Assembly (NCBI RefSeq): GCF_028389875.1
Contig: NC_084672.1
Location: 1,571,501-1,635,500, forward strand
Direction of reading: 5' to 3'
Length of the DNA stretch: 64,000 nucleotides
Source: Rhea pennata
Lineage: Eukaryota > Chordata > Aves > Rheiformes > Rheidae
Shown here: piece after piece, positions 52,904-64,000 of the stretch
Numbering within the stretch: the first letter of the stretch is position 1
Layout: every line of letters starts with the position of its first letter
Position numbers and translations under genes: made by a program
Notes under the pieces: model-generated
Databases searched by the model: none
Seen by the model: only the letters and a program-made list of their open reading frames with translations
What the model was told of the DNA's origin: nothing

Positions 52904-55900
52904 ACAGCCCAGAAGGAAATCAGATACTAAAAGCAGCTTTGAAAATGTGCAGTCTTTTTTACTCCATCTTGGCATGGCTGATTTTGCTTTTTTGTACCAT
53001 TGCTCATTAACGATTACATACCAGCAGCTGGGAGCAGAGCTAGTCTTTAAACAGCTGCTGCCCCTGCAGTTGTTTTTCACTGAGTTTTTACTCTCATAGT
53101 TTCGAATTCAAGCTTTCTGAGCGCAGCAATCCCAAGGAGAGTACATCTGCGTTCCTTTAGAAGGCTTGGTAGGGAATACAACATGCAGGCTGCAATTGTC
53201 AATGTTTGTTAATTAAGCTGTATTGCAGCTTGTGTTCAAAATGCAAGAAATGTCCCCGCATACTTCTCTTTTACAGCCTGCCAAGACTCTGCAGTTGCCA
53301 GTGTAGAGAATGCAGGGAGACAGACACTAAAATCAAAAAATAAATTAGTTTGACGAGTTACCTTTTCATGACGTCACCAGTGTAACGACACCAAGCCCAT
53401 TGGCTCTAACGATACCGCGTACGAGGAGGAAAGTGTATGTCTGGGTGGGGAGCAGTAGTTTGTGTTTCCCCCGACGCGGACGGCCGAGCTGCCGCAGAGG
53501 AGCCGGGTGCTTTCTCCCGCGCGCCGGCCAGAAGCGCAGCGTCCGGCTGGGCGGTCGGTCCAGCTGGGAGGACCCCACCCCACCCCACCTCCGGGCTCAC
53601 CGCACGGGACTCCAGGGCCGGAGTGAAGCAGAGAGCAAACCAAAGACCTCTCCCTTTGACATCTCCTCTTCGGGGTGAGGCAGAACAAGACCGAGCTTAA
53701 TAGTTTTTCAGCCCAGCGAGGAAACAAGGAGATTAACCGAACTTGAACAGAATTACAACAGATCTGCTTGCAAAGCAGAAGGGCTCCACTAATGAGATAA
53801 CACCAAATACGTGTTGAAAACACAAAGAGAAGTTATGCTCAAGAGTTACACCTGCCTAAGGAGCTTCACCTTGTTCCTGCTCAGTTTGGCCCTTTCCATC
53901 AGCTCTTTCAGGAGACCTTGCTGTGAAACACCACGGTGACGGTGAATGTGCCTCCTTCTGCATTTTTTCCTGTCTTTCTACAGTATTCCCACAGTAGAAA
54001 TCTGGTATTTCTACTGTATGTCCCTACTGTGGTGTCCCCTGCCAGGTGCTGCACCCCACTTCTGCGCGCAGATCGCTCAGCCGTTGCTACGTGGTGCTGT
54101 GCTAACCCTTGCCTTGCATCTTCCCACTCCCACGGCCAAGTGCAAATCTAACCTGAACACTTCTGTTTCCAAAATTTTGCCACAATATTGTAGCGTGGGC
54201 CTATGGCCAGGCACACAGCAACCCCTGGGACAGTGCCCTATTCACAGGGGACTGCGTGAGACTTCACAGAGTTCAAGCATGCTCTGCTCTCGCCGTGAAA
54301 AGCTCATACAGGTTTTTCTACTTTCAGGTAGAAGTCCGCAGGGAGTTGCCAAATTCTCAAGCATGAAAGAACATCTTTGTTCAACTGCTCATCCTGCGGG
54401 TGGGGAACACGGTCAGACGCCCTCCGCAACAACGCTGCAGGGCTACATAGCACAGCAGAAAAGATAAACACGCTTATTTACATCTATCTGCATACGCTTC
54501 CCTGCCTGGCAATTCGATCTTCCTAGGGCAAAGCATGTAAAACACACAAAAAAAGAAAAAAAAAACCTTCTGATGGAATAACTCCTAATTAACCAGCTAT
54601 ACAGGATTGGAAATTTTTCCTGAGAAGTTGAAAAAATTTGGTGCAGTAGGCTTAGCAAAAGCCTTTGCATGTGCTTCAGGTGCCCCGCCGAAAGCGAGTA
54701 GCTGTATCTTCAACAGCACCGAAGCGCAATCCCACCGAGCGCGGCGCGGGCCGGGGGCTGGACGGGGCGGGTCTGCCCGGCGGGACGCCCCGCGCGGGGG
54801 GACGGGGCAGCGCGGGGCCCTGCGCTGGGCACTTCTGCTCACCCGGGGACCTTCTGTCGGCTTTTCTAAGGTGACGCTCGGTGGGTTTGCCGCCTGCGCG
54901 CTTTGCAACGAGAAATGCAGAAACAAAGCGATTGTTGCTCTCTCTCGCAGGGATAGCCGCGTAGTTACGTGTTTTTTTTCACATAACTGCACATACAGTT
55001 GTGTAGCAGAAACGCTGACATTTAGATAGGCAGATCAAGAATTTAGAAGGTTCCCAGTTAATCCTGAACTGATCGCAAGCCAGTGAAATGGCTCAAGTGC
55101 TGTCTTCAGGCAGTGAGTACTAGGGCTGACGCACGGTCAGGGAGCCTCGCTTGCTAGCCCATCTAGCAAGACAACAGAGCGACGCAGAAGACAAAAGTAA
55201 GAGGGAGAAAGAAGGAAAAAGAAATGAGGAGTATAAGGAAAAAATGCCAAATCCTTACTGGCATCATTTGCAAAGACGATCTAGGAGCGATCCTGGATGC
55301 TGCAACCCCATACAGTAATACTAACGATGGGTCCAGATCTTCTGCCCCGGGGACTCTACTCCGGTCAGTAATCCTCAGTCCAAAAGACAAGTAAATCTCT
55401 TCATTTTCAACAGATACTAGAATAAGCCAAAATTTCAGGATCCATCAAAAAATATCAAGAGCTTTGTACCCTCCCTCTCTGTAAAACGCCGACGCTCAAC
55501 CGCATCTCGCCCTGAGCAGCCGGTCTCCTGCGGCGAAACCGGCCGAGGAGCTTTGTTTCGGGGGCTGTCGCTGCTGAGCTCATTTCTCGCTGTCGAGGCG
55601 GCAGCAGTCGAAACACAGCGAGGTGCTGGCGACGGCACCGGGGCAGAAGCGCCCCCGGGCCGGGGCGGCGGGGGCGATGGGGCCCCCAGCGCGGAGCCGG
55701 GCGAAGAGCCCGAAACGAAAGGACCGAAGAGCGCCAAACTGGTCACCCACCTTCAGAGCACAGACGTCGCGTTTTCTGCAGAGCAAACTGCGTGATACCC
55801 TAACGGCAGATACAGCCTTGGAGAAAGTATCCACCATGAATTAGATTAAAAAAAAAAATCCTGCTAGAGTTCTGGCAAAGAACATATAGCTAGAAAGCAG

Positions 55901-58443
55901 CTAAGTACTTTAGACATTTTTAAGAGAGTTATTCAAAACCAACAGGCTAATTCCATTTGGGAACACAACGCCACACATCATGCTATTTATGCTTTAAAAA
56001 TAATGCAATCAGCTGTGGGAATATTAGGGTTTCTCCTCTGCAGATCTGTAACACACACACGCACATAGAGCTTAGGCTGGTAAGTACTTTTTGCAGTTAA
56101 AATTGAGCACATGCTTAAATGTTTGCGGCATAGGAGCCTGCAGTCTTTACGGGGTATTAGAAACACTACGGACGGAACAAGGCGCTTGAGGCGACCGTCT
56201 TCCCCACAGCCACTCGATACAAAATTACCTTTTGAATTTTCCAAAATTAAAACTTCTCCAACTGCTTTGCAGTTTTGTTTGTCAGGCTATCCTAGTATCA
56301 GCGTGCAGCACGTTTCTCAAACTAAAACATCCTCTTCCTCCCCTTCCTGCCCATAAGGCACAAACTGTTACAAAACAGTCTGCAGTTATGAAATTTTATT
56401 AGTGGCAATAATTAATGATTATACTTTATCAGTGACAGCAGATAAAGCAAAAGGTAACTATACCTGGAATAGCAGGAGAGGCTGATGCTAACAACAGCGT
56501 TAAACACAGCGACGGGAACATAACAACAGTGGAAAGTGCCGTTGACCCATTCTTTGGGGAAAATGTACGCTGAATACGCCAGCGCAGAGCCTGGAGGTGA
56601 GGAAGGGCCGCGGTTAGTCACAGCCGCTGTTGGCATCCTCGGCAGCCTCGCGGGCACGGCCGCGGCCTCCACGGTCTCAACGTGAGTCCGTTTCTCCCGG
56701 GGCTGCTCCGGCAGACAGGTCAGGGACGGGAGCCGCTCGGGGCCGGAGCCGCTCGCCGGGGCCGGGGCGGCTGGACGGCCGGGGGCTGCGGCGCGGCTCG
56801 GCCGCCCGGGGCCGCCCGGGGCCGGAGCCGCTCGCCGGGGCCGGGGCGGCTGGACGGCCGGGGGCTGCGGCGCGGCTCGGCCGCCCGGGGCCGGAGCCGC
56901 TCACCGGGGGCCGGGGCGGCTGGACGGCCGGGGGCTGCGGCGCGGCTCGGCCGCCCGGGGCCGCCCGGGGCCGGAGCCGCTCGCCGGGGCCGGGGCGGCT
57001 GGACGGCCGGGGGCTGCGGCGCGGCTCGGCCGCCCGGGGCCGCTCGGGGCCGGAGCCGCTCGCCGGGGGCCGGGGCGGCTGGACGGCCGGGGGCTGCGGC
57101 GCGTCCGCCAGCTCCAGGTCCGGCGGCGGGCAGCAGCCCGCGCGGCACCGTTTCACCCGGGCGCCCTTCGCGCGTCCTTACCTAAGCTGTACGTGCCGAG
57201 GGCGGCGTAGTCGAAGAAGTAGCAGATGTGCCGGGCCCGGCTGGACATGGTGCTGAAGGTGTGGGCGCAGCTGGAGGCGAAGGGGTAGAGGCAGCAGGAG
57301 AGCAGGTAGGCGAGGAAGGGCCAGGCCCGGGCGCCCGCCTGGCCGTCGCGCGGGTGCAGCGAGCCCAGCAGGTGCCACAAGAAGTACCTGCAAGGCACGG
57401 GCGCGCTCGCGACACCCCGCCGGGCTGCCGGCCGGCCGCCTCCCCGCGGCAGCCCCCGGCCGGCCGCGCCGCGCCGAGCCCCCCATCCTTTGAGAGCTAC
57501 TTTATTTTTCGACGGCTGCAAACGAGGGCTGGATTGCAGCCTCATTAATCCCGTAAATTGTCTGAAGAGTCAATGCTTCAGCTCGTGCTGCATAAATTCT
57601 TACTTATCTTTTGCTTGTACCTCTTTGCCGTTGGTGCTGCCAGACGGATTCGCCAGAAACCAAACCCTTCTCCTCCTGCCTTTGCAAAGACCCTCTGCAA
57701 AAACCCAGCCGTGTACCCCTGCGGATTTGCAACCTCTCAAATGCACAATATTAGATTAAAAAGGCAAAATAGGTTCTGTACCAGGTAGGCACAAAGTGCG
57801 TCCAGATATTGAGGGTTTCGTTGGTCATCTGGAAGACGCTGAGCAGACAGTCCGTTGCAGAGCTCCTCGGGTGGCGATACCCAAACAGGATTCCCAGCTC
57901 CTGGTACCCCTGCAAAGACAGGAGGGGAAAGAGCTGCCCGGCAAGCTTTGGCCCTGGCGTCGTGCCCGGGACTGCGTGCGGCGGGCCAGCCGCCCAGTCC
58001 CGCAAGAGGCACCAGCTGCAAATCATCGGAGAAGGGTAAGCAGCTCCCAAGGAGAGGAGAAGGACACGCGCTTCGGGGTGCAGGAACCTGCTGCGGAAGA
58101 ACCTTCTCCCGTGACACATTCGGGGCGTTTGGTTAGCTAAATAAGAAACTTTTCTTGGTAGCATGAAAACATTCCTTTCAAGCTTGCTTTTGACGAAAAG
58201 CAAACAAGAACAAAGTCCGAGGTATTTCCACCTCCCTTTTTAAACCTTGGCACGTTACAGGCAGAGCAGACCACCGCAAAGCTCATCCCCGCTCTCAGAG
58301 CCCCTCGCCCTAGCCGGAAGCCTGAGAGTCGCGTTAGGACGCTCTCTCCGGGCGCTCGGGACAGGGCCGGCGCCGGGCAGCTCCGCACTCACCTGGGGCA
58401 CCTGGCTGCTGCTGAGCAGCCGGGGCAGCTTGAGGCTCAGCAT
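50269..58443 (-). CDS. PAQR5: PAQR5, membrane progestin receptor gamma; 7 coding exons, complete
   Basis: Seven-pass receptor of the progestin and adipoQ receptor family, reported to bind progestins at the plasma membrane and signal non-genomically. Coding exons: 58393-58443, 57782-57909, 57182-57387, 56464-56590, 51938-52034, 51083-51224, 50269-50516; all have GT-AG borders and sum to 999 bases, 332 residues plus stop (human 330). The start MLSLKLPRLL matches the human MLSLKLPQLF. Family marks are GYRHP (27-31), NETLNIWTH (47-55), the zinc-site motifs S-x3-H (98-102, SSCAH) and H-x3-H (254-258, HQVFH), with aspartate 119 in CYFFDY, and LPERLAPGHFDYIG (238-251). Several hydrophobic helices are evident from about residue 60 onward. 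The gene covers only 8 kb. PAQR5 is preferred over PAQR6, PAQR7 and PAQR8 because of this multi-exon structure, the N-terminus and its position beside KIF23. Confidence 0.96.
52035..56463 (-). other. PAQR5: PAQR5 intron 4 (4.4 kb)
   Basis: This is the largest intron of the gene. It holds a GC-rich patch at about 52,600-52,800, a 37-base poly(A) tract, further CpG-rich patches near 53,440-53,600, 54,720-54,850 and 55,490-55,740, and otherwise unremarkable sequence. No exon or RNA gene is recognised. A short segment near 56,097-56,140 resembles an old sauropsid repeat. Confidence 0.6.
52866..52902 (+). repeat. Poly(A) tract, 37 bases
   Basis: Uninterrupted A run inside PAQR5 intron 4, poly(T) in the PAQR5 transcript. 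No retrocopy is recognised next to it. Confidence 0.95.
56735..57112. repeat. GC-rich minisatellite in PAQR5 intron 3, five copies of a 70-80 base unit
   Basis: The anchor CTGGACGGCCGGGGGCTGCGG recurs (shown shortened in spirit: core ggacggccgggggctgcgg) with starts near 56,771, 56,850, 56,920, 56,999 and 57,079, spacings of 79, 70, 79 and 80 bases. Copies differ mainly by one extra or missing 9-10 base ccgcccgggg module. The plus strand is G-rich with many GGGG runs. It fills most of a 591-base intron and creates open frames of 140-208 codons on several frames, which are repeat artefacts. Copy number probably varies between individuals. Confidence 0.9.
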
Positions 58444-60290
58444 CGCGCGGCCGCCGGCGCTGCGGCTCCGCAGGGCGCCTCGCGGCTCGGCCGCCGCCGC
58501 GGCTCACGCGCCGCCCGGCCGCATCTCCGCCGCGCGCCTCGGGGCGCCGCGCTGCCTCCCTCTTATCTGCAAAGCGAAGGTGAAAGGAAGGAGTTTGCGC
58601 CAGGAGCCGGGCCGGGAGCGATCAGCTATAAATAAACGATCGCAAAGTTATTCCTCATATAAATAAACTCGCTAAAACAAGCATCCCGTCACCCGCGTGC
58701 CAGCAAAACGAGATATTACAACGCGGCGCGGTGTTTTGGGAGCCTCAGCCGTCGCACAGCTTCGCACCCTGCCCCGGGGGCCAGGCTCCTCCGGAGTGAC
58801 CCGTTCGCGCCTGCTTGGCAGCCGTCCCGCGCCGGCCGGCAGGTTATCCGCCGCCACCGCGGCCCCGCGAGGCCGTTTTAACCCGGAGGAGAAAAATTAA
58901 CGAGGCGAAAGAAAGCGATAAAGCCGGCGCAGAGCGGAGCCGGGAGCGCCTTCGGCAGCGGGGCGCGCTCAACCCGGGCAGCCGCCCCGGCCCCGCTTGC
59001 TCCGGCGGGCGGGAGAGCCGGGTCTCGCCCCGCTCGCTGCACCCCCCCGGGAGGACGGAGCGGCCGGCGCGGAGGGCGGCCTCCTTCCCCATCGCAGGGC
59101 CCGCCCGCTCCGAGCGCCGGCGAGGGCGAGCGAAATTAATTCCCCCCGCGCCGGCGGGGGCGAAGGGGCCGTGCGGGGGCTCCGGCGCCTGCCGCTCGCC
59201 TCTGCCGCGCCGGCGTCGCGGCCGGAGCCGGAGCCCGGCGGTGCCTTTCTGCAGAAGGAGCAGAGTCGAGCTGTTAATTATTGACTTTTACGGCTTGCTC
59301 ATGGCGGTGCAGCGGAGAGGCCGGTTAAACCTCCAAGCTGGGGCTCCGTGGAGTAACCGTCCCCCGAGCTGGCAGCACAGGACGCGGTGCCGAGCCGCTC
59401 CGGCAGGCACGTGCGGAGCAGCGTCGTTATTTATCACAGCAGCTATTAGTTGCTCCAGCGCCGGGACGAGCAGGCAATTTCCAGCACGCGTGCATGTCTA
59501 AAGCTTTCCAAAATCAGGGCATCTCCAGCACGTGCCGGAGCGCTTTGCCAGATCCGGCCCGTTGAGCTGTCCTGCTCCGGGGGCGGCCGCGCGCCGGTCC
59601 TGCCTCTTTCTGCTTTTAAAACACCTCGGCTCGTAGACGCCCCGGGAGGGAAAGGTTACTGCAGCCACGCGGCGCCGCGGAAAACCCACCTCACCGCCGC
59701 TGTCGAAGCGACGTCCCTGCCGCCGCGACTCCCGCTCGCGCTCAGCCCTGCCCGCGCCGGGGCGGCGCGAGCCCCCGGCCGCCCCGTGCAGCGCGGCCCC
59801 TCCGCCCCAGCGCCCCTCGGGCCGGCGCCCGGCCGCGCCGGCGTCCGCCCGGCCCGCTGCTCGCCGGGGCTCGGAGCAAGGCGAAACGCTGGGTCGTGCT
59901 TCAGCGAAACGGGGAAAAAAAACCCAAAGCAAGCAAACCCGGAAACACCAAAGCACGTGTGACTACGTTCCGCCCGGAGCTCAGCGAGGCTTTAAGGAAG
60001 CAGGAAAAAATATTAACTCGCAGACTCCTCTGTGCAGCTCCGAGCGCCAGAGAGCACCGCGGACCCGCCTGACCGCCGGCACGGAGGCTGCAGAGCCGAA
60101 GGAGGAGCCGGCCGGAGGGGACCCGGGCCCTTCTCAGCGACCCGCGAGGCTCCGCGGAGCAGAGGACCCCGAGCGGGAGGGTGGCCCCGCGCAGAGCCCA
60201 GCGCAGAGCCCAGCGCCGTGCCCCGCGGTAAAGCCCCTGTTTTCGCTGCAGCTCCGGCAGCCGTCAGCAACGCATTTCACAATGTTTGAG
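58250..60290. promoter_or_regulatory. CpG-island block around the PAQR5 first coding exon
   Basis: Dense CpG sequence on both sides of the first PAQR5 coding exon, densest at about 58,380-58,560, 58,940-59,260 and 59,570-60,240. No further exon is recognised. A non-coding first exon or promoter of PAQR5 is plausible here, but no defined core element was found. Confidence 0.5.
58444..58566 (-). promoter_or_regulatory. PAQR5: PAQR5 5' UTR segment with splice acceptor and a 6-codon uORF
   Basis: Upstream of the start codon a strong acceptor (long pyrimidine tract then gcag) ends at 58,567, so the first coding exon probably begins at 58,566 and is joined to a non-coding exon farther right. Within this segment an ATG at 58,522-58,524 opens a frame of six codons (MRPGGA) ending in TGA at 58,504-58,506, 61 bases before the main ATG. 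The main ATG has G at -3 but C at +4. The exon could instead be a first exon driven by the surrounding CpG island. Confidence 0.5.
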
Positions 60291-60500
60291 TACAGCATCA
60301 GATTAACAACCTTGAATCATTGGGGAGTGGTGCAAGGTCATTACTCCCCTATCACCAAGCGCTTAAAAAACCCGCTGAATCTGGGCACAACGCGTTATTC
60401 GCAAATCAGGGGGAGAAGAAATAATGGTCACTTTAAATCAGGGCTCATGAATATGCAACAGCATCCCAGACCTTAATCACAAGGGAAAATATCTTGACAT
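60290..60500. promoter_or_regulatory. AT-richer island inside CpG-rich DNA, candidate conserved element
   Basis: About 200 bases of normal-to-AT-rich sequence with words such as CAAGGTCATTA (nuclear-receptor half-site-like), GCTCATGAATATGCAA (octamer-like) and GATTAACAACC. It stands out against CpG-dense flanks, as the left-hand candidates do. Function inferred. Confidence 0.25.
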
Positions 60501-60712
60501 AAGTCTAAGCGTAAGCTCGTTAACCCTCCGCTGCCAGCACGGCTTCCCCTCGGGCGACAAACTCCCAGAACCCGCGTTGCCACTTTTTCACCCTTAAACC
60601 TCGGGCAAGGACCCACTAGCCCGTGGCGCCGCCGGGATTTCCCTCCTCGGCGCCGTTTCCACCGCCGGGACGCCGGTGGTGGCCAGCCCCCGGCGCGGGT
60701 CCAGCCCCGCGC

Positions 60713-60732
60713 CCGTCCGTCCGTCCGTCCGT
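60713..60732. repeat. (CCGT)5 microsatellite
   Basis: Five uninterrupted CCGT units within CpG-rich sequence. Confidence 0.9.
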
Positions 60733-61071
60733 CCTCAGGGCTGGACAAGCCCGGCGCAAAGCTGCCCCTGGGCCGATAAATCGCGCTGCTGAGTCACGCG
60801 GAAAAAATGCGGCCGCGCGGCAGGGGCAGCCGTCACCGGGTCTCGCCGCAGATGCGGAGCTGGACCGCGGCTCACGCGACGCCCGCGACTCGCTTCAGGC
60901 GCCCGCCACGCTTTCCCCCTCTGCCGGCAAACTGGCCCCAGAGCAGGGCGGCTCTGCACGCACGCATGGGGCGGGGGACGGGGGGCGAGGGCAGGCCGGG
61001 ACCCCCGCGCACATCTGCGCCCAGCCGCGCTCCGGGGGGAAACGGTCCGGGGAGCAGGGCCTGGCCCCGCT

Positions 61072-61392
61072 CTGGGGCGCAGATCCCACGGATCCCAGCC
61101 CCGGGGCACAGATCCCAGCCCTGCTCTGGGGCACAGATCCCGTGAATCCTCGTCCTGGGGTGCAGACCCACAGATCCCGGTCCCAGGGTGCAGATCCCGC
61201 AGATCCTGGTTCTGGGGCACAGATCCCGCTGGTCCCGGACCTGCTCTGGGGCACAGATCCTGCAGGTCCCGGCCCCCCCCCCCGGGGTGCAGATCCCACA
61301 AATCCCGGTCCTGGGGCACAGGTCCCGCAGATCACAGTCCCAGGAAGCAGATCCCCCAGATCCCAGCTCCGGGGCGCAGCTCCCGTCCCGGC
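61072..61392. repeat. Degenerate minisatellite with a unit of about 30 bases
   Basis: About ten imperfect copies of a unit resembling ctggggcacagatcccgca plus gatcccggtc. Because the unit is near 30 bases, one minus-strand frame stays open and reads as CGICAPE-like decapeptides within a 506-codon frame (60,872-62,392). That frame is a repeat and composition artefact. Confidence 0.85.
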
Positions 61393-62640
61393 CAGGCGCA
61401 CAGCAAACAGCAGGAAGACGCTGGCTCCCCGCCCGCTGCTGGCATTTTAAAGCACTTCCCGCGCTCCCGTCTGCATCCGGCCCCTTCCCGCTCCGGACGA
61501 CCCCCGGGACGCCCCGGCACCCGTCCTGCCCCGCGCCACGTCCCGCCAGGCATCGCCCTCCGCCGGGATCCGAGCGCGGGTTTTCCCGCGGGTTCTCCGG
61601 GGTGGCGTCGCCTCCCCGCGACGGCCGACACGCAGGTCCAGTCCCCCCCCCCCGCCCGCCCGGGGCCCGAGCCTGCTGCCGCGCCGTAACAAACCGTCGG
61701 AAAACTTGCAGGTGACTCCGGTTATTTTTCCACGGGCGCTGGCACAAACCCGTCAAGGCGCCGAGCCCAGCGCCCCGCGCTCGTCCGCGCCGGCGGCAGC
61801 GGAGCCGCCGCTGTCCGAGCGCTCCCGCCGCGCCGAGGCCTCGGAGCCGCTCCCGGCTTCGGGACTTGATTTCTACCGAGCCTGCAGAAGTCTGCACGTA
61901 GCTGACCGCGATGCTCCGCGTTTGCAACCCGCCGTTTCCAGGAGCTCCAAGGCGCGCGGGAGCTCGGCGGAGCCGTGCCGGCCCGGGGAGCCTCCGGGGC
62001 CAGCAACCGGCACGACGAGTTTCCAACCGGCACGAACTCCGCGGCGCGGCGGCCCGGGGCGTCTGCGGAAGAGCAGCAAGCGCAAAGCCGCCACGAGCGG
62101 CTGCTGGCGCCGGTCCCCGGGGTGAAACCACTGGAAAACGGCGTTTCCACTGGGAATGCTGCGGCTTGCAGAGGCCGGGCGTCTCCCGGGAGCGCTGCCC
62201 TCGGGTCGGAGGCCCTTCGGCCACACACGGAGCGGCTCTGGGAACGGCCGCGTCGCTGAGCCGAGGGATCCCGGGGGCCGCAACTGCCCCCGCAGCGGGA
62301 CCGCGAGCCCCGGCCGGGCGCAGGGGCGCGATCCGACGCGGTGCCCGGTGGCTCAGCGCGGGCAGCGCCGGGGGGACGCCCTCACCCCGCACCGGAGCCG
62401 CTGCATCCGGCTCTTGCTGAGGTCAGCGAAAAGCTGGAGAGGAGGAAAAATGAAAAATCAGTATCGAAGCACCGGCCGGGTGCTGCTCCCCTCGTCTGCC
62501 TTTGCTAGAGTAACGCACGCAAGGCCGGTGCGGGGATTCGGTGCAGCGAGTGCGTTGGGTCTCTGGAGGTCACCGCGACTTGCGACGCGCGGCCCCGTGC
62601 ACGCTGCTGCACGCTCACGCGCACCGCTGGTGCCATCCCT
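61393..62640. other. CpG-dense non-coding sequence
   Basis: Overlapping frames are open on most strands, as expected at this GC content. No domain, conserved segment or RNA gene is recognised. Confidence 0.4.
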
Positions 62641-62990
62641 GCAGATGTGCACCCCCCGCTCCCAGATGTGCACGGCCACCCCCAGACGGGCAGGCGCACA
62701 GCCCTGGGGACGCACGCAGCCCCCTCTGACGTGCGCGCTCCTCCCCTCGGGCTGTGCGCGTCCGCTCCTGGATGTGCATGTAAACAAACCCCTGCAGATG
62801 TTCGCATCCAGCCCCAGATGTGCACGCAAACAGCTCCCGGCAGATGTGCCCAGCCCGCAGGCCCTGGGCGGAGGCGAACGCCCACCGCTCGGCTGTGCTC
62901 CAGCACCCCCGGCCAGCGCACGCGTCGCCTCCCAGCTGTGCACGTAAGCAAAGCCTGCACGCGCGCACATCTGCACGCAGCTGCGCCCCA
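62641..62990. repeat. Degenerate tandem repeat built on CAGATGTGCAC
   Basis: The words CAGATGTGCAC, GATGTGCATG, CAGATGTTCGC, CAGATGTGCCC and CAGCTGTGCACG recur at about 30-45 base intervals, with a similar spacer rich in CCC. An old, eroded minisatellite is likely. Confidence 0.7.
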
Positions 62991-63930
62991 GCCCCGGGCT
63001 GCTCCGTCTCCCCTCTGCTCCTTCCCTCCATCCCACACCTTGTCCGCCTCGTATTTGCCAGCACAAGAGAGCCTGGTTTTATCGCTTTCTGTATTTTGCT
63101 TTACTTACCCCAGGATAGCGAAAGCATAAAGCGGGTTTCTACCTGCTGGTGGTAGCCCAGAAAAACATGTCATCAAAAAATGACTCAGACAGGAGACGCC
63201 AGGGCTCAGCCCAACGTCAGATGCGGACCGGGACGTAAACACCGACGAGCGTGGGTTAAAACCAGGCGAGGCTGCTTAAACGCAACCGCCGCAGCAAGCC
63301 TCGAGCGCCGGCAGCGGCGCGCAGCCGTCCGGGCAGCTCGGGGACAGAGCGCTCGGAGCGGGCAGAGCTGTCCTTAAATTTCACATTTGCAATTCGTGCC
63401 TGTAGCAGCAGGTACCGACTCCTGCAAACCACCCAGAGCGACCTAACCGGATTTTAAAGGAACCTACAGAAACAAGGTCACCCGAGACACTCTTTTCTTG
63501 CCTTTTCCTCGCAGTACTCTTTCCCTTGCCTCCCTTTTGCCTCAGGGCGCCTGAAAAGGTGAGAAAAAGAGTAACAAAAATTAAATGTTTATGGGCAAAG
63601 CCCTCAAGGAAGAGCGCGGGCAGCCGCGCTTGCAGGGGAGCGGCGGCTCCGGCCGGAGCTGCGCGTGGAGCCCCCGGAGCCGGACGCAGGCGCCGCACAG
63701 CCCGCGCGATGATCGCCGGCTCCGACCCACCTCGATTCGAACTTTCAGTTACAAAAGAAACAGGCGACAAGTCCTGCTTAGGGGACACCTGAGGCTGAGG
63801 AAGGGCCGGGGCAGGTGCTGCCGCCAGGTTTACGGAGGGGCGAGGGGGCCGCAGCCGCAAGCGCGGGCGGTGGTGCGGCTTCACCCGTGCTGGCTGCGGC
63901 AGCGCAGGGAGGGCGCGCGCCTCGCCGCGG
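62991..63930. other. Non-coding, CpG-rich in parts
   Basis: Nothing recognised. Frames up to 203 codons on the minus strand show no domain. CpG density rises again from about 63,600. Confidence 0.4.
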
Positions 63931-64000
63931 GGCGACAAACCGCCCCGGCGCCCCGCGGGACGACAAACCGCCCCGGCCCCACGGGGCGACAAACCGCCCC
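63931..64000. repeat. Start of a tandem repeat cut by the window edge
   Basis: The core GACAAACCGCCCC occurs at 63,934, 63,962 and 63,988, spacings of 28 and 26 bases, with GC-rich spacers. The array reaches the last base, so its true length is unknown. Confidence 0.8.

Noticed and set aside
56630-57256. Open frames of 140-208 codons on both strands in PAQR5 intron 3
   Set aside because: They are translations of the GC-rich minisatellite and run across real splice sites of PAQR5.
60872-62392. 506-codon open frame on the minus strand
   Set aside because: It runs through a 30-base-unit minisatellite and CpG-dense DNA, so the frame stays open by repetition and composition. It has no known domain and is open in other frames too.

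Overview
The window is vertebrate nuclear DNA, most likely from a bird. Intron/exon genes with canonical GT-AG sites, CpG islands at promoters, compact introns, few recognisable interspersed repeats and sharp alternation of GC-rich and AT-rich blocks all fit this. A crocodilian or turtle cannot be excluded, and the species cannot be named from the sequence alone. Two protein-coding genes can be assembled completely, both on the minus strand.

Region by region: (1) About 1-28,200 has no protein-coding gene I can support. Its left 18 kb is a mosaic of CpG-island-like blocks and AT-rich, TAAT-rich blocks that look like conserved regulatory DNA. From 18 to 28 kb it is ordinary non-coding sequence with a 45-base poly(A) tract and faint relics of old repeats. 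(2) 28,200-46,060 is KIF23 (MKLP1/CHO1, the kinesin-6 subunit of centralspindlin). It has 23 coding exons that sum exactly to 966 codons plus stop, with promoter elements of cell-cycle genes next to its CpG island. (3) 46,060-48,500 is a short intergenic spacer. (4) 48,500-58,570 is PAQR5 (membrane progestin receptor gamma), with seven coding exons summing to 332 codons plus stop, a long AT-rich 3' UTR and a GC-rich minisatellite in intron 3. (5) 58,570-64,000 is very CpG-rich non-coding DNA with several short tandem-repeat arrays. The 5' non-coding exon of PAQR5 probably lies here or beyond the window.

The order KIF23-PAQR5 in the same orientation matches human 15q23, read in reverse here. 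On that basis GLCE would be expected beyond the right edge, and RPLP1 then TLE3 beyond KIF23 to the left. I did not find RPLP1 in the 28 kb available.

The two genes are functionally unrelated neighbours: a cytokinesis motor and a seven-pass steroid receptor of the adiponectin-receptor family. I found no novel multi-gene system. The points most worth checking are the KIF23 exon 18/19 splice arrangement, a possible cryptic terminal exon in KIF23 intron 18, a perfect intronic hairpin, the PAQR5 intronic minisatellite, a six-codon uORF before PAQR5, and the orphan CpG blocks on the left.
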